Shown: piece after piece, positions 12,370 through 25,600 of the stretch
How the letters are laid out: every line of letters begins with the position of its first letter
Position numbering within the stretch: position 1 is the stretch's first letter
Assembly (NCBI GenBank): GCA_037783545.1
Contig: JBBELK010000304.1
Location: 62,001-126,000 of the forward strand
Source of the DNA: Henricia sp. BOLD:AAB3569
Lineage: Eukaryota; Echinodermata; Asteroidea; Spinulosida; Echinasteridae
DNA: 64,000 bases
Direction: 5' to 3'
Made by a program: the position numbers and the translations under genes
Notes under the pieces: generated by a model
The model's input: the letters and a program-made list of their open reading frames with translations, nothing else
The model's database searches: none
Told to the model about the DNA's origin: nothing

Positions 12370-15300
12370 TTACCTAATTCCCGTCACAATCTGGGGTGAG
12401 TCAACGGCCGTACAAATGTACACCAGCGCGGCGCATGCGCAGGGTGTCCCAACAGCCACGGTAAGGGGAATAACCACGCAGCCGAGCTCCGTTTTCCCTA
12501 AACTCTGAAATTTCTCCGTCATTTCCCAGCGAAAATCTGTCAATTTTGCATGACAAGTGCGGAATATATACAGTTTGGAGCATGCAAAATTTGAAGTTGG
12601 TTGGAAAATTCCTTGATTTCCAAATTTGCCGGCATTTGGGACACACTTTGACCTAATTCCCGTCACAATCTGGGGTGAGTCAACGGCCGTACAAATGTAC
12701 ACCAGCGCGGCGCATGCGCAGGGTGTCCCAACAGCCACGGTTAGGGGAATAACCACGCAGCCGGGCTCCGTTTTCCCTAAACTCGGAAATTTCTCCGTCA
12801 TTTCCCAGCGAAAATCTGTCAATTTTGCATGACAAGTGCGGAATATATACAGTTTGGAGCATGCAAAATTTGAAGTTGGTTGGAAAATTCCTTGATTTCC
12901 AAATTTGCCGGCATTTGGGACACACTTTGACCTAATTCCCGTCACAATCTGGGGTGAGTCAACGGCCGTACAAATGTACACCAGCGCGGCGCATGCGCAG
13001 GGTGTCCCAACAGCCACGGTTAGGGGAATAACCACGCAGCCGAGCTCCGTTTTCCCTAAACTCTGAAATTTCTCCGTCATTTCCCAGCGAAAATCTGTCA
13101 ATTTTGCATGACAAGTGCGGAATATATACAGTTTGGAGCATGCAAAATTTGAAGTTGGTTGGAAAATTCCTTGATTTCCAAATTTGCCGGCATTTGGGAC
13201 ACACTTTGACCTAATTCCCGTCACAATTTGGGGTGAGTCAACGGCCGTAGAAATGTACACCAGCGCGGCGCAGGGTGTCCCAACAGCCACGGTTAGGGGA
13301 ATAACCACGCAGCCGAGCTCCGTTTTCCCTAAACTCTGAAATTTCTCCGTCATTTCCCAGCGAAAATCTGTCAATTTTGCATGACAAGTGCGGAATATAT
13401 ACAGTTTGGAGCATGCAAAATTTGAAGTTGGTTGGAAAATTCCTTGATTTCCAAATTTGCCGGCATTTGGGACACACTTTGACCTAATTCCCGTCACAAT
13501 CTGGGGTGAGTCAACGGCCGTACAAATGTACACCAGCGCGGCGCATGCGCAGGGTGTCCCAACAGCCACGGTTAGGGGAATAACCACGCAGCCGAGCTCC
13601 GTTTTCCCTAAACTCGGAAATTTCTCCGTCATTTCCCAGCGAAAATTTGTCAATTTTGCATGACAAGTGCGGAATATATACAGTTTGGAGCATGCAAAAT
13701 TTGAAGTTGGTTGGAAAATTCCTTGATTTCCAAATTTGCCGGCATTTGGGACACACTTTGACCTAATTCCCGTCACAATCTGGGGTGAGTCAACGGCCGT
13801 ACAAATGTACACCAGCGCGGCGCATGCGCAGGGTGTCCCAACAGCCACGGTTAGGGGAATAACCACGCAGCCGAGCTCCGTTTTCCCTAAACTCTGAAAT
13901 TTATCCGTCATTTCCCAGCGAAAATCTGTCAATTTTGCATGACAAGTGCGGAATATATACAGTTTGGAGCATGCAAAATTTGAAGTTGGTTGGAAAATTC
14001 CTTGATTTCCAAATTTGCCGGCATTTGGGACACACTTTGACCTAATTCCCGTCACAATCTGGGGTGAGTCAACGGCCGTACAAATGTACACCAGCGCGGC
14101 GCAGGGTGTCCCAACAGCCACGGTTAGGGGAATAACCACGCAGCCGAGCTCCGTTTTCCCTAAACTCTGAAATTTCTCCGTCATTTCCCAGCGAAAATCT
14201 GTCAATTTTGCATGACAAGTGCGGAATATATACAGTTTGGAGCATGCAAAATTTGAAGTTGGTTGGAAAATTCCTTGATTTCCAAATTTGCCGGCATTTG
14301 GGACACACTTTGACCTAATTCCCGTCACAATCTGGGGTGAGTCAACGGCCGTACAAATGTACACCAGCGCGGCGCATGCGCAGGGTGTCCCAACAGCCAC
14401 GGTTAGGGGAATAACCACGCAGCCGAGCTCCGTTTTCCCTAAACTCTGAAATTTCTCCGTCATTTCCCAGCGAAAATCTGTCAATTTTGCATGACAAGTG
14501 CGGAATATATACAGTTTGGAGCATGCAAAATTTGAAGTTGGTTGGAAAATTCCTTGATTTCCAAATTTGCCGGCATTTGGGACACACTTTGACCTAATTC
14601 CCGTCACAATCTGGGGTGAGTCAACGGCCGTACAAATGTACACCAGCGCGGCGCATGCGCAGGGTGTCCCAACAGCCACGGTTAGGGGAATAACCACGCA
14701 GCCGAGCTCCGTTTTCCCTAAACTCGGAAATTTCTCCGTCATTTCCCAGCGAAAATTTGTCAATTTTGCATGACAAGTGCGGAATATATACAGTTTGGAG
14801 CATGCAACATTTGAAGTTGGTTGGAAAATTCCTTGATTTCCAAATTTGCCGGCATTTGGGACACACTTTGACCTAATTCCCGTCACAATCTGGGGTGAGT
14901 CAACGGCCGTACAAATGTACACAAGCGCGGCGCATGCGCAGGGTGTCCCAACAGCCACGGTTAGGGGAATAACCACGCAGCCGAGCTCCGTTTTCCCTAA
15001 ACTCGGAAATTTATCCGTCATTTCCCAGCGAAAATCTGTCAATTTTGCATGACAAGTGCGGAATATATACAGTTTGGAGCATGCAAAATTTGAAGTTGGT
15101 TGGAAAATTCCTTGATTTCCAAATTTGCCGGCATTTGGGACACACTTTGACCTAATTCCCGTCACAATCTGGGGTGAGTCAACGGCCGTACAAATGTACA
15201 CCAGCGCGGCGCAGGGTGTCCCAACAGCCACGGTTAGGGGAATAACCACGCAGCCGAGCTCCGTTTTCCCTAAACTCTGAAATTTCTCCGTCATTTCCCA

Positions 15301-15594
15301 GCGAAAATCTGTCAATTTTGCATGACAAGTGCGGAATATATACAGTTTGGAGCATGCAAAATTTGAAGTTGGTTGGAAAATTCCTTGATTTCCAAATTTG
15401 CCGGCATTTGGGACACACTTTGACCTAATTCCCGTCACAATCTGGGGTGAGTCAACGGCCGTACAAATGTACACCAGCGCGGCGCATGCGCAGGGTGTCC
15501 CAACAGCCACGGTTAGGGGAATAACCACGCAGCCGAGCTCCGTTTTCCCTAAACTCTGAAATTTCTCCGTCATTTCCCAGCGAAAATCTGTCAA
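12370..15594 (-). other. Longest repeat-derived open frame (1,074 codons), unlikely a gene
   Basis: The satellite has one stop-free frame in the antisense sense of the left array (sense of the right array). Since 279 and 273 are both multiples of three, the frame stays open across many monomers, giving a Cys-rich 93- or 91-residue repeat. The frame here starts after the TTTTACC variant, which creates a TAA, and similar frames occur throughout both arms. A second frame gives an 81- or 79-residue product per monomer starting MCPKCRQ. Stops, 1-bp losses and 5-bp losses break the frames at many places and I recognise no protein domain. I treat these as a by-product of the repeat. Confidence 0.75.
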
Positions 15595-15699
15595 TTTTGC
15601 ATGACAAGTGCGGAATATATACAGTTTGGAGCATGCAAAATTTGAAGTTGGTTGGAAAATTCCTTGATTTCCAAATTTGCCGGCATTTGGGACACACTT

Positions 15700-18600
15700 T
15701 TACCTAATTCCCGTCACAATCTGGGGTGAGTCAACGGCCGTACAAATGTACACCAGCGCGGCGCATGCGCAGGGTGTCCCAACAGCCACGGTTAGGGGAA
15801 TAACCACGCAGCCGAGCTCCGTTTTCCCTAAACTCTGAAATTTTTCCGTCATTTCCCAGCGAAAATCTGTCAATTTTGCATGACAAGTGCGGAATATATA
15901 CAGTTTGGAGCATGCAAAATTTGAAGTTGGTTGGAAAATTCCTTGATTTCCAAATTTGCCGGCATTTGGGACACACTTTGACCTAATTCCCGTCACAATC
16001 TGGGGTGAGTCAACGGCCGTACAAATGTACACCAGCGCGGCGCATGCGCAGGGTGTCCCAACAGCCACGGTTAGGGGAATAACCACGCAGCCGAGCTCCG
16101 TTTTCCCTACACTCGGAAATTTCTCCGTCATTTCCCAGCGAAAATCTGTCAATTTTGCATGACAAGTGCGGAATATATACAGTTTGGAGCATGCAAAATT
16201 TGAAGTTGGTTGGAAAATTCCTTGATTTCCAAATTTGCCGGCATTTGGGACACACTTTGACCTAATTCCCGTCACAATCTGGGGTGAGTCAACGGCCGTA
16301 CAAATGTACACCAGCGCGGCGCATGCGCAGGGTGTCCCAACAGCCACGGTTAGGGGAATAACCACGCAGCCCAGCTCCGTTTTCCCTAAACTCTGAAATT
16401 TCTCCGTCATTTCCCAGCGAAAATCTGTCAATTTTGCATGACAAGTGCGGAATATATACAGTTTGGAGCATGCAAAATTTGAAGTTGGTTGGAAAATTCC
16501 TTGATTTCCAAATTTGCCGGCATTTGGGACACACTTTGACCTAATTCCCGTCACAATCTGGGGTGAGTCAACGGCCGTACAAATGTACACCAGCGCGGCG
16601 CAGGGTGTCCCAACAGCCACGGTTAGGGGAATAACCACGCAGCCGAGCTCCGTTTTCCCTAAACTCTGAAATTTCTCTGTCATTTCCCAGCGAAAAACTG
16701 TCAATTTTGCATGACAAGTGCGGAATATATACAGTTTGGAGCATGCAAAATTTGAAGTTGGTTGGAAAATTCCTTGAGTTCCAAATTTGCCGGCATTTGG
16801 GACACACTTTTACCTAATTCCCGTCACAATCTGGGGTGAGTCAACGGCCGTACAAATGTACACCAGCGCGGCGCATGCGCAGGGTGTCCCAACAGCCACG
16901 GTTAGGGGAATAACCACGCAGCCGAGCTCCGTTTTCCCTAAACTCTGAAATTTCTCCGTCATTTCCCAGCGAAAATCTGTCAATTTTGCATGACAAGTGC
17001 GGAATATATACAGTTTGGAGCATGCAAAATTTGAAGTTGGTTGGAAAATTCCTTGATTTCCAAATTTGCCGGCATTTGGGACACACTTTGACCTAATTCC
17101 CGTCACAATCTGGGGTGAGTCAACGGCCGTACAAATGTACACCAGCGCGGCGCATGCGCAGGGTGTCCCAACAGCCACGGTTAGGGGAATAACCACGCAG
17201 CCGAGCTCCGTTTTCCCTAAACTCGGAAATTTCTCCGTCATTTCCCAGCGAAAATCCGTCAATTTTGCATGACAAGTGCGGAATATATACAGTTTGGAGC
17301 ATGCAAAATTTGAAGTTGGTTGGAAAATTCCTTGATTTCCAAATTTGCCGGCATTTGGGACACACTTTGACCTAATTCCCGTCACAATCTGGGGTGAGTC
17401 AACGGCCGTACAAATGTACACCAGCGCGGCGCATGCGCAGGGTGTCCCAACAGCCACGGTTAGGGGAATAACCACGCAGCCGAGCTCCGTTTTCCCTAAA
17501 CTCGGAAATTTCTCCGTCATTTCCCAGCGAAAATCTGTCAATTTTGCATGACAAGTGCGGAATATATACAGTTTGGAGCATGCAAAATTTGAAGTTGGTT
17601 GGAAAATTCCTTGATTTCCAATTTTCCGGCATTTGGGACACACTTTGACCTAATTCCCGTCACAATCTGGGGTGAGTCAACGGCCGTACAAATGTACACC
17701 AGCGCGGTGCAGGGTGTCCCAACAGCCACGGTTAGGGGAATAACCACGCAGCCGAGCTCCGTTTTCCCTAAACTCTGAAATTTCTCCGTCATTTCCCAGC
17801 GAAAATCTGTCAATTTTGCATGACAAGTGCGGAATATATACAGTTTGGAGCATGCAAAATTTGAAGTTGGTTGGAAAATTCCTTGATTTCCAAATTTGCC
17901 GGCATTTGGGACACACTTTGACCTAATTCCCGTCACAATCTGGGGTGAGTCAACGGCCGTACAAATGTACACCAGCGCGGCGCATGCGCAGGGTGTCCCA
18001 ACAGCCACGGTTAGGGGAATAACCACGCAGCCGAGCTCCGTTTTCCCTAAACTCGGAAATTTCTCCGTCATTTCCCAGCGAAAATCCGTCAATTTTGCAT
18101 GACAAGTGCGGAATATATACAGTTTGGAGCATGCAAAATTTGAAGTTGGTTGGAAAATTCCTTGATTTCCAAATTTGCCGGCATTTGGGACACACTTTGA
18201 CCTAATTCCCGTCACAATCTGGGGTGAGTCAACGGCCGTACAAATGTACACCAGCGCGGCGCATGCGCAGGGTGTCCCAACAGCCACGGTTAGGGGAATA
18301 ACCACGCAGCCGAGCTCCGTTTTCCCTAAACTCGGAAATTTCTCCGTCATTTCCCAGCGAAAATCTGTCAATTTTGCATGACAAGTGCGGAATATATACA
18401 GTTTGGAGCATGCAAAATTTGAAGTTGGTTGGAAAATTCCTTGATTTCCAATTTTCCGGCATTTGGGACACACTTTGACCTAATTCCCGTCACAATCTGG
18501 GGTGAGTCAACGGCCGTACAAATGTACACCAGCGCGGTGCAGGGTGTCCCAACAGCCACGGTTAGGGGAATAACCACGCAGCCGAGCTCCGTTTTCCCTA

Positions 18601-21600
18601 AACTCTGAAATTTCTCCGTCATTTCCCAGCGAAAATCTGTCAATTTTGCATGACAAGTGCGGAATATATACAGTTTGGAGCATGCAAAATTTGAAGTTGG
18701 TTGGAAAATTCCTTGATTTCCAAATTTGCCGGCATTTGGGACACACTTTGACCTAATTCCCGTCACAATCTGGGGTGAGTCAACGGCCGTACAAATGTAC
18801 ACCAGCGCGGCGCAGGGTGTCCCAACAGCCACGGTTAGGGGAATAACCACGCAGCCGAGCTCCGTTTTCCCTAAACTCTGAAATTTCTCCGTCATTTCCC
18901 AGCGAAAATCTGTCAATTTTGCATGACAAGTGCGGAATATATACAGTTTGGAGCATGCAAAATTTGAAGTTGGTTGGAAAATTCCTTGATTTCCAAATTT
19001 GCCGGCATTTGGGACACACTTTGACCTAATTCCCGTCACAATCTGGGGTGAGTCAACGGCCGTAGAAATGTACACCAGCGCGGCGCAGGGTGTCCCAACA
19101 GCCACGGTTAGGGGAATAACCACGCAGCCGAGCTCCGTTTTCCCTAAACTCTGAAATTTCTCCGTCATTTCCCAGCGAAAATCTGTCAATTTTGCATGAC
19201 AAGTGCGGAATGTATACAGTTTGGAGCATGCAAAATTTGAAGTTGGTTGGAAAATTCCTTGATTTCCAAATTTGCCGGCATTTGGGACACACTTTGACCT
19301 AATTCCCGTCACAATCTGGGGTGAGTCAACGGCCGTACAAATGTACACCAGCGCGGCGCATGCGCAGGGTGTCCCAACAGCCACGGTTAGGGGAATAACC
19401 ACGCAGCCGAGCTCCGTTTTCCCTAAACTCTGAAATTTCTCCGTCATTTCCCAGCGAAAATCTGTCAATTTTGCATGACAAGTGCGGAATATATACAGTT
19501 TGGAGCATGCAAAATTTGAAGTTGGTTGGAAAATTCCTTGATTTCCAAATTTGCCGGCATTTGGGACACACTTTGACCTAATTCCCGTCACAATCTGGGG
19601 TGAGTCAACGGCCGTACAAATGTACACCAGCGCGGCGCATGCGCAGGGTGTCCCAACAGCCACGGTTAGGGGAATAACCACGCAGCCGAGCTCCGTTTTC
19701 CCTAAACTCGGAAATTTCTCCGTCATTTCCCAGCGAAAATTTGTCAATTTTGCATGACAAGTGCGGAATATATACAGTTTGGAGCATGCAACATTTGAAG
19801 TTGGTTGGAAAATTCCTTGATTTCCAAATTTGCCGGCATTTGGGACACACTTTGACCTAATTCCCGTCACAATCTGGGGTGAGTCAACGGCCGTACAAAT
19901 GTACACAAGCGCGGCGCATGCGCAGGGTGTCCCAACAGCCACGGTTAGGGGAATAACCACGCAGCCGAGCTCCGTTTTCCCTAAACTCGGAAATTTATCC
20001 GTCATTTCCCAGCGAAAATCTGTCAATTTTGCATGACAAGTGCGGAATATATACAGTTTGGAGCATGCAAAATTTGAAGTTGGTTGGAAAATTCCTTGAT
20101 TTCCAAATTTGCCGGCATTTGGGACACACTTTGACCTAATTCCCGTCACAATCTGGGGTGAGTCAACGGCCGTACAAATGTACACCAGCGCGGCGCAGGG
20201 TGTCCCAACAGCCACGGTTAGGGGAATAACCACGCAGCCGAGCTCCGTTTTCCCTAAACTCTGAAATTTCTCCGTCATTTCCCAGCGAAAATCTGTCAAT
20301 TTTGCATGACAAGTGCGGAATATATACAGTTTGGAGCATGCAAAATTTGAAGTTGGTTGGAAAATTCCTTGATTTCCAAATTTGCCGGCATTTGGGACAC
20401 ACTTTGACCTAATTCCCGTCACAATCTGGGGTGAGTCAACGGCCGTACAAATGTACACCAGCGCGGCGCATGCGCAGGGTGTCCCAACAGCCACGGTTAG
20501 GGGAATAACCACGCAGCCGAGCTCCGTTTTCCCTAAACTCTGAAATTTCTCCGTCATTTCCCAGCGAAAATCTGTCAATTTTGCATGACAAGTGCGGAAT
20601 ATATACAGTTTGGAGCATGCAAAATTTGAAGTTGGTTGGAAAATTCCTTGATTTCCAAATTTGCCGGCATTTGGGACACACTTTTACCTAATTCCCGTCA
20701 CAATCTGGGGTGAGTCAACGGCCGTACAAATGTACACCAGCGCGGCGCATGCGCAGGGTGTCCCAACAGCCACGGTTAGGGGAATAACCACGCAGCCGAG
20801 CTCCGTTTTCCCTAAACTCTGAAATTTTTCCGTCATTTCCCAGCGAAAATCTGTCAATTTTGCATGACAAGTGCGGAATATATACAGTTTGGAGCATGCA
20901 AAATTTGAAGTTGGTTGGAAAATTCCTTGATTTCCAAATTTGCCGGCATTTGGGACACACTTTGACCTAATTCCCGTCACAATCTGGGGTGAGTCAACGG
21001 CCGTACAAATGTACACCAGCGCGGCGCATGCGCAGGGTGTCCCAACAGCCACGGTTAGGGGAATAACCACGCAGCCGAGCTCCGTTTTCCCTACACTCGG
21101 AAATTTCTCCGTCATTTCCCAGCGAAAATCTGTCAATTTTGCATGACAAGTGCGGAATATATACAGTTTGGAGCATGCAAAATTTGAAGTTGGTTGGAAA
21201 ATTCCTTGATTTCCAAATTTGCCGGCATTTGGGACACACTTTGACCTAATTCCCGTCACAATCTGGGGTGAGTCAACGGCCGTACAAATGTACACCAGCG
21301 CGGCGCATGCGCAGGGTGTCCCAACAGCCACGGTTAGGGGAATAACCACGCAGCCCAGCTCCGTTTTCCCTAAACTCTGAAATTTCTCCGTCATTTCCCA
21401 GCGAAAATCTGTCAATTTTGCATGACAAGTGCGGAATATATACAGTTTGGAGCATGCAAAATTTGAAGTTGGTTGGAAAATTCCTTGATTTCCAAATTTG
21501 CCGGCATTTGGGACACACTTTGACCTAATTCCCGTCACAATCTGGGGTGAGTCAACGGCCGTACAAATGTACACCAGCGCGGCGCAGGGTGTCCCAACAG

Positions 21601-22630
21601 CCACGGTTAGGGGAATAACCACGCAGCCGAGCTCCGTTTTCCCTAAACTCTGAAATTTCTCTGTCATTTCCCAGCTAAAAACTGTCAATTTTGCATGACA
21701 AGTGCGGAATATATACAGTTTGGAGCATGCAAAATTTGAAGTTGGTTGGAAAATTCCTTGAGTTCCAAATTTGCCGGCATTTGGGACACACTTTTACCTA
21801 ATTCCCGTCACAATCTGGGGTGAGTCAACGGCCGTACAAATGTACACCAGCGCGGCGCATGCGCAGGGTGTCCCAACAGCCACGGTTAGGGGAATAACCA
21901 CGCAGCCGAGCTCCGTTTTCCCTAAACTCTGAAATTTCTCCGTCATTTCCCAGCGAAAATCTGTCAATTTTGCATGACAAGTGCGGAATATATACAGTTT
22001 GGAGCATGCAAAATTTGAAGTTGGTTGGAAAATTCCTTGATTTCCAAATTTGCCGGCATTTGGGACACACTTTGACCTAATTCCCGTCACAATCTGGGGT
22101 GAGTCAACGGCCGTACAAATGTACACCAGCGCGGCGCATGCGCAGGGTGTCCCAACAGCCACGGTTAGGGGAATAACCACGCAGCCGAGCTCCGTTTTCC
22201 CTAAACTCGGAAATTTCTCCGTCATTTCCCAGCGAAAATCCGTCAATTTTGCATGACAAGTGCGGAATATATACAGTTTGGAGCATGCAAAATTTGAAGT
22301 TGGTTGGAAAATTCCTTGATTTCCAAATTTGCCGGCATTTGGGACACACTTTGACCTAATTCCCGTCACAATCTGGGGTGAGTCAACGGCCGTACAAATG
22401 TACACCAGCGCGGCGCATGCGCAGGGTGTCCCAACAGCCACGGTTAGGGGAATAACCACGCAGCCGAGCTCCGTTTTCCCTAAACTCGGAAATTTCTCCG
22501 TCATTTCCCAGCGAAAATCTGTCAATTTTGCATGACAAGTGCGGAATATATACAGTTTGGATCGGAGCATGCAAAATTTGAAGTTGGTTGGAAAATTCCT
22601 TGATTTCCAAATTTGCCGGCATTTGGGACA
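15700..22630 (+). repeat. Segmental duplication inside the array, 4,984-bp offset
   Basis: Private variants 'cctacactcgg' (about 16106 and 21090), 'agcccagctcc' (about 16368 and 21352) and 'aaaaactgtc' (about 16694 and 21678) all recur at an offset of 4,984 bp. The segment from 15700 to about 17640 is thus repeated from 20684 to about 22630. The second copy has gained 'agctaaaa' and a 5-bp insertion at about 22561 that the first lacks. Confidence 0.8.
16810..18473 (+). repeat. 830-bp trimeric tandem duplication
   Basis: Monomers with 'gaaaatccgtc' (about 17253 and 18083) and 'ttccaattttccgg' (about 17617 and 18447) recur at 830 bp, equal to three monomers with one base lost. Two such trimers lie side by side, and related copies recur near 22238, 23627 and 23991. 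The 1-bp loss moves the open frame at each junction. Confidence 0.75.
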
Positions 22631-25600
22631 CACTTTGACCTAATTCCCGTCACAATCTGGGGTGAGTCAACGGCCGTACAAATGTACACCAGCGCGGCGC
22701 AGGGTGTCCCAACAGCCACGGTTAGGGGAATAACCACGCAGCCGAGCTCCGTTTTCCCTAAACTCTGAAATTTCTCCGTCATTTCCCAGCGAAAATCTGT
22801 CAATTTTGCATGACAAGTGCGGAATATATACAGTTTGGAGCATGCAAAATTTGAAGTTGGTTGGAAAATTCCTTGATTTCCAAATTTGCCGGCATTTGGG
22901 ACACACTTTGACCTAATTCCCGTCACAATCTGGGGTGAGTCAACGGCCGTAGAAATGTACACCAGCGCGGCGCAGGGTGTCCCAACAGCCACGGTTAGGG
23001 GAATAACCACGCAGCCGAGCTCCGTTTTCCCTAAACTCTGAAATTTCTCCGTCATTTCCCAGCGAAAATCTGTCAATTTTGCATGACAAGTGCGGAATGT
23101 ATACAGTTTGGAGCATGCAAAATTTGAAGTTGGTTGGAAAATTCCTTGATTTCCAAATTTGCCGGCATTTGGGACACACTTTGACCTAATTCCCGTCACA
23201 ATCTGGGGTGAGTCAACGGCCGTACAAATGTACACCAGCGCGGCGCATGCGCAGGGTGTCCCAACAGCCACGGTTAGGGGAATAACCACGCAGCCGAGCT
23301 CCGTTTTCCCTAAACTCTGAAATTTCTCCGTCATTTCCCAGCGAAAATCTGTCAATTTTGCATGACAAGTGCGGAATATATACAGTTTGGAGCATGCAAA
23401 ATTTGAAGTTGGTTGGAAAATTCCTTGATTTCCAAATTTGCCGGCATTTGGGACACACTTTGACCTAATTCCCGTCACAATCTGGGGTGAGTCAACGGCC
23501 GTACAAATGTACACCAGCGCATGCGCATGCGCAGGGTGTCCCAACAGCCACGGTTAGGGTAATAACCACGCAGCCGAGCTCCGTTTTCCCTAAACTCGGA
23601 AATTTCTCCGTCATTTCCCAGCGAAAATCCGTCAATTTTGCATGACAAGTGCGGAATATATACAGTTTGGAGCATGCAAAATTTGAAGTTGGTTGGAAAA
23701 TTCCTTGATTTCCAAATTTGCCGGCATTTGGGACACACTTTGACTTAATTCCCGTCACAATCTGGGGTGAGTCAACGGCCGTACAAATGTACACCAGCGC
23801 GGCGCATGCGCAGGGTGTCCCAACAGCCACGGTTAGGGGAATAACCACGCAGCCGAGCTCCGTTTTCCCTAAACTCGGAAATTTCTCCGTCATTTCCCAG
23901 CGAAAATCTGTCAATTTTGCATGACAAGTGCGGAATATATACAGTTTGGAGCATGCAAAATTTGAAGTTGGTTGGAAAATTCCTTGATTTCCAATTTTCC
24001 GGCATTTGGGACACACTTTGACCTAATTCCCGTCACAATCTGGGGTGAGTCAACGGCCGTACAAATGTACACCAGCGCGGCGCAGGGTGTCCCAACAGCC
24101 ACGGTTAGGGGAATAACCACGCAGCCGAGCTCCGTTTTCCCTAAACTCTGAAATTTCTCCGTCATTTCCCAGCGAAAATCTGTCAATTTTGCATGACAAG
24201 TGCGGAATATATACAGTTTGGAGCATGCAAAATTTGAAGTTGGTTGGAAAATTCCTTGATTTCCAAATTTGCCGGCATTTGGGACACACTTTGACCTAAT
24301 TCCCGTCACAATCTGGGGTGAGTCAACGGCCGTACAAATGTACACCAGCGCGGCGCAGGGTGTCCCAACAGCCACGGTTAGGGGAATAACCACGCAGCCG
24401 AGCTCCGTTTTCCCTAAACTCTGAAATTTCTCCGTCATTTCCCAGCGAAAATCTGTCAATTTTGCATGACAAGTGCGGAATATATACAGTTTGGAGCATG
24501 CAAAATTTGAAGTTGGTTGGAAAATTCCTTGATTTCCAAATTTGCCGGCATTTGGGACACACTTTGACCTAATTCCCGTCACAATCTGGGGTGAGTCAAC
24601 GGCCGTAGAAATGTACACCAGCGCGGCGCAGGGTGTCCCAACAGCCACGGTTAGGGGAATAACCACGCAGCCGAGCTCCGTTTTCCCTAAACTCTGAAAT
24701 TTCTCCGTCATTTCCCAGCGAAAATCTGTCAATTTTGCATGACAAGTGCGGAATGTATACAGTTTGGAGCATGCAAAATTTGAAGTTGGTTGGAAAATTC
24801 CTTGATTTCCAAATTTGCCGGCATTTGGGACACACTTTGACCTAATTCCCGTCACAATCTGGGGTGAGTCAACGGCCGTACAAATGTACACCAGCGCGGC
24901 GCATGCGCAGGGTGTCCCAACAGCCACGGTTAGGGGAATAACCACGCAGCCGAGCTCCGTTTTCCCTAAACTCTGAAATTTCTCCGTCATTTCCCAGCGA
25001 AAATATGTCAATTTTGCATGACAAGTGCGGAATATATACAGTTTGGAGCATGCAAAATTTGAAGTTGGTTGGAAAATTCCTTGATTTCCAAATTTGCCGG
25101 CATTTGGGACACACTTTGACCTAATTCCCGTCACAATCTGGGGTGAGTCAACGGCCGTACAAATGTACACCAGCGCATGCGCATGCGCAGGGTGTCCCAA
25201 CAGCCACGGTTAGGGGAATAACCACGCAGCCGAGCTCCGTTTTCCCTAAACTCGGAAATTTCTCCGTCATTTCCGAGCGAAAATCTTTCAATTTTGCATG
25301 ACAAGTGCGGAATATATACAGTTTGGAGCATGCAAAAATTGAAGTTGGTTGGAAAATTCCTTGATTTCCAAATTTGCCGGCATTTGGGACACACTTTGAC
25401 CTAATTCCCGTCACAATCTGGGGTGAGTCAACGGCCGTAGAAATGTACACCAGCGCGGCGCAGGGTGTCCCAACAGCCACGGTTAGGGGAATAACCACGC
25501 AGCCGAGCTCCGTTTTCCCTAAACTCTGAAATTTCTCCGTCATTTCCCAGCGAAAATCTGTCAATTTTGCATGACAAGTGCGGAATATATACAGTTTGGA

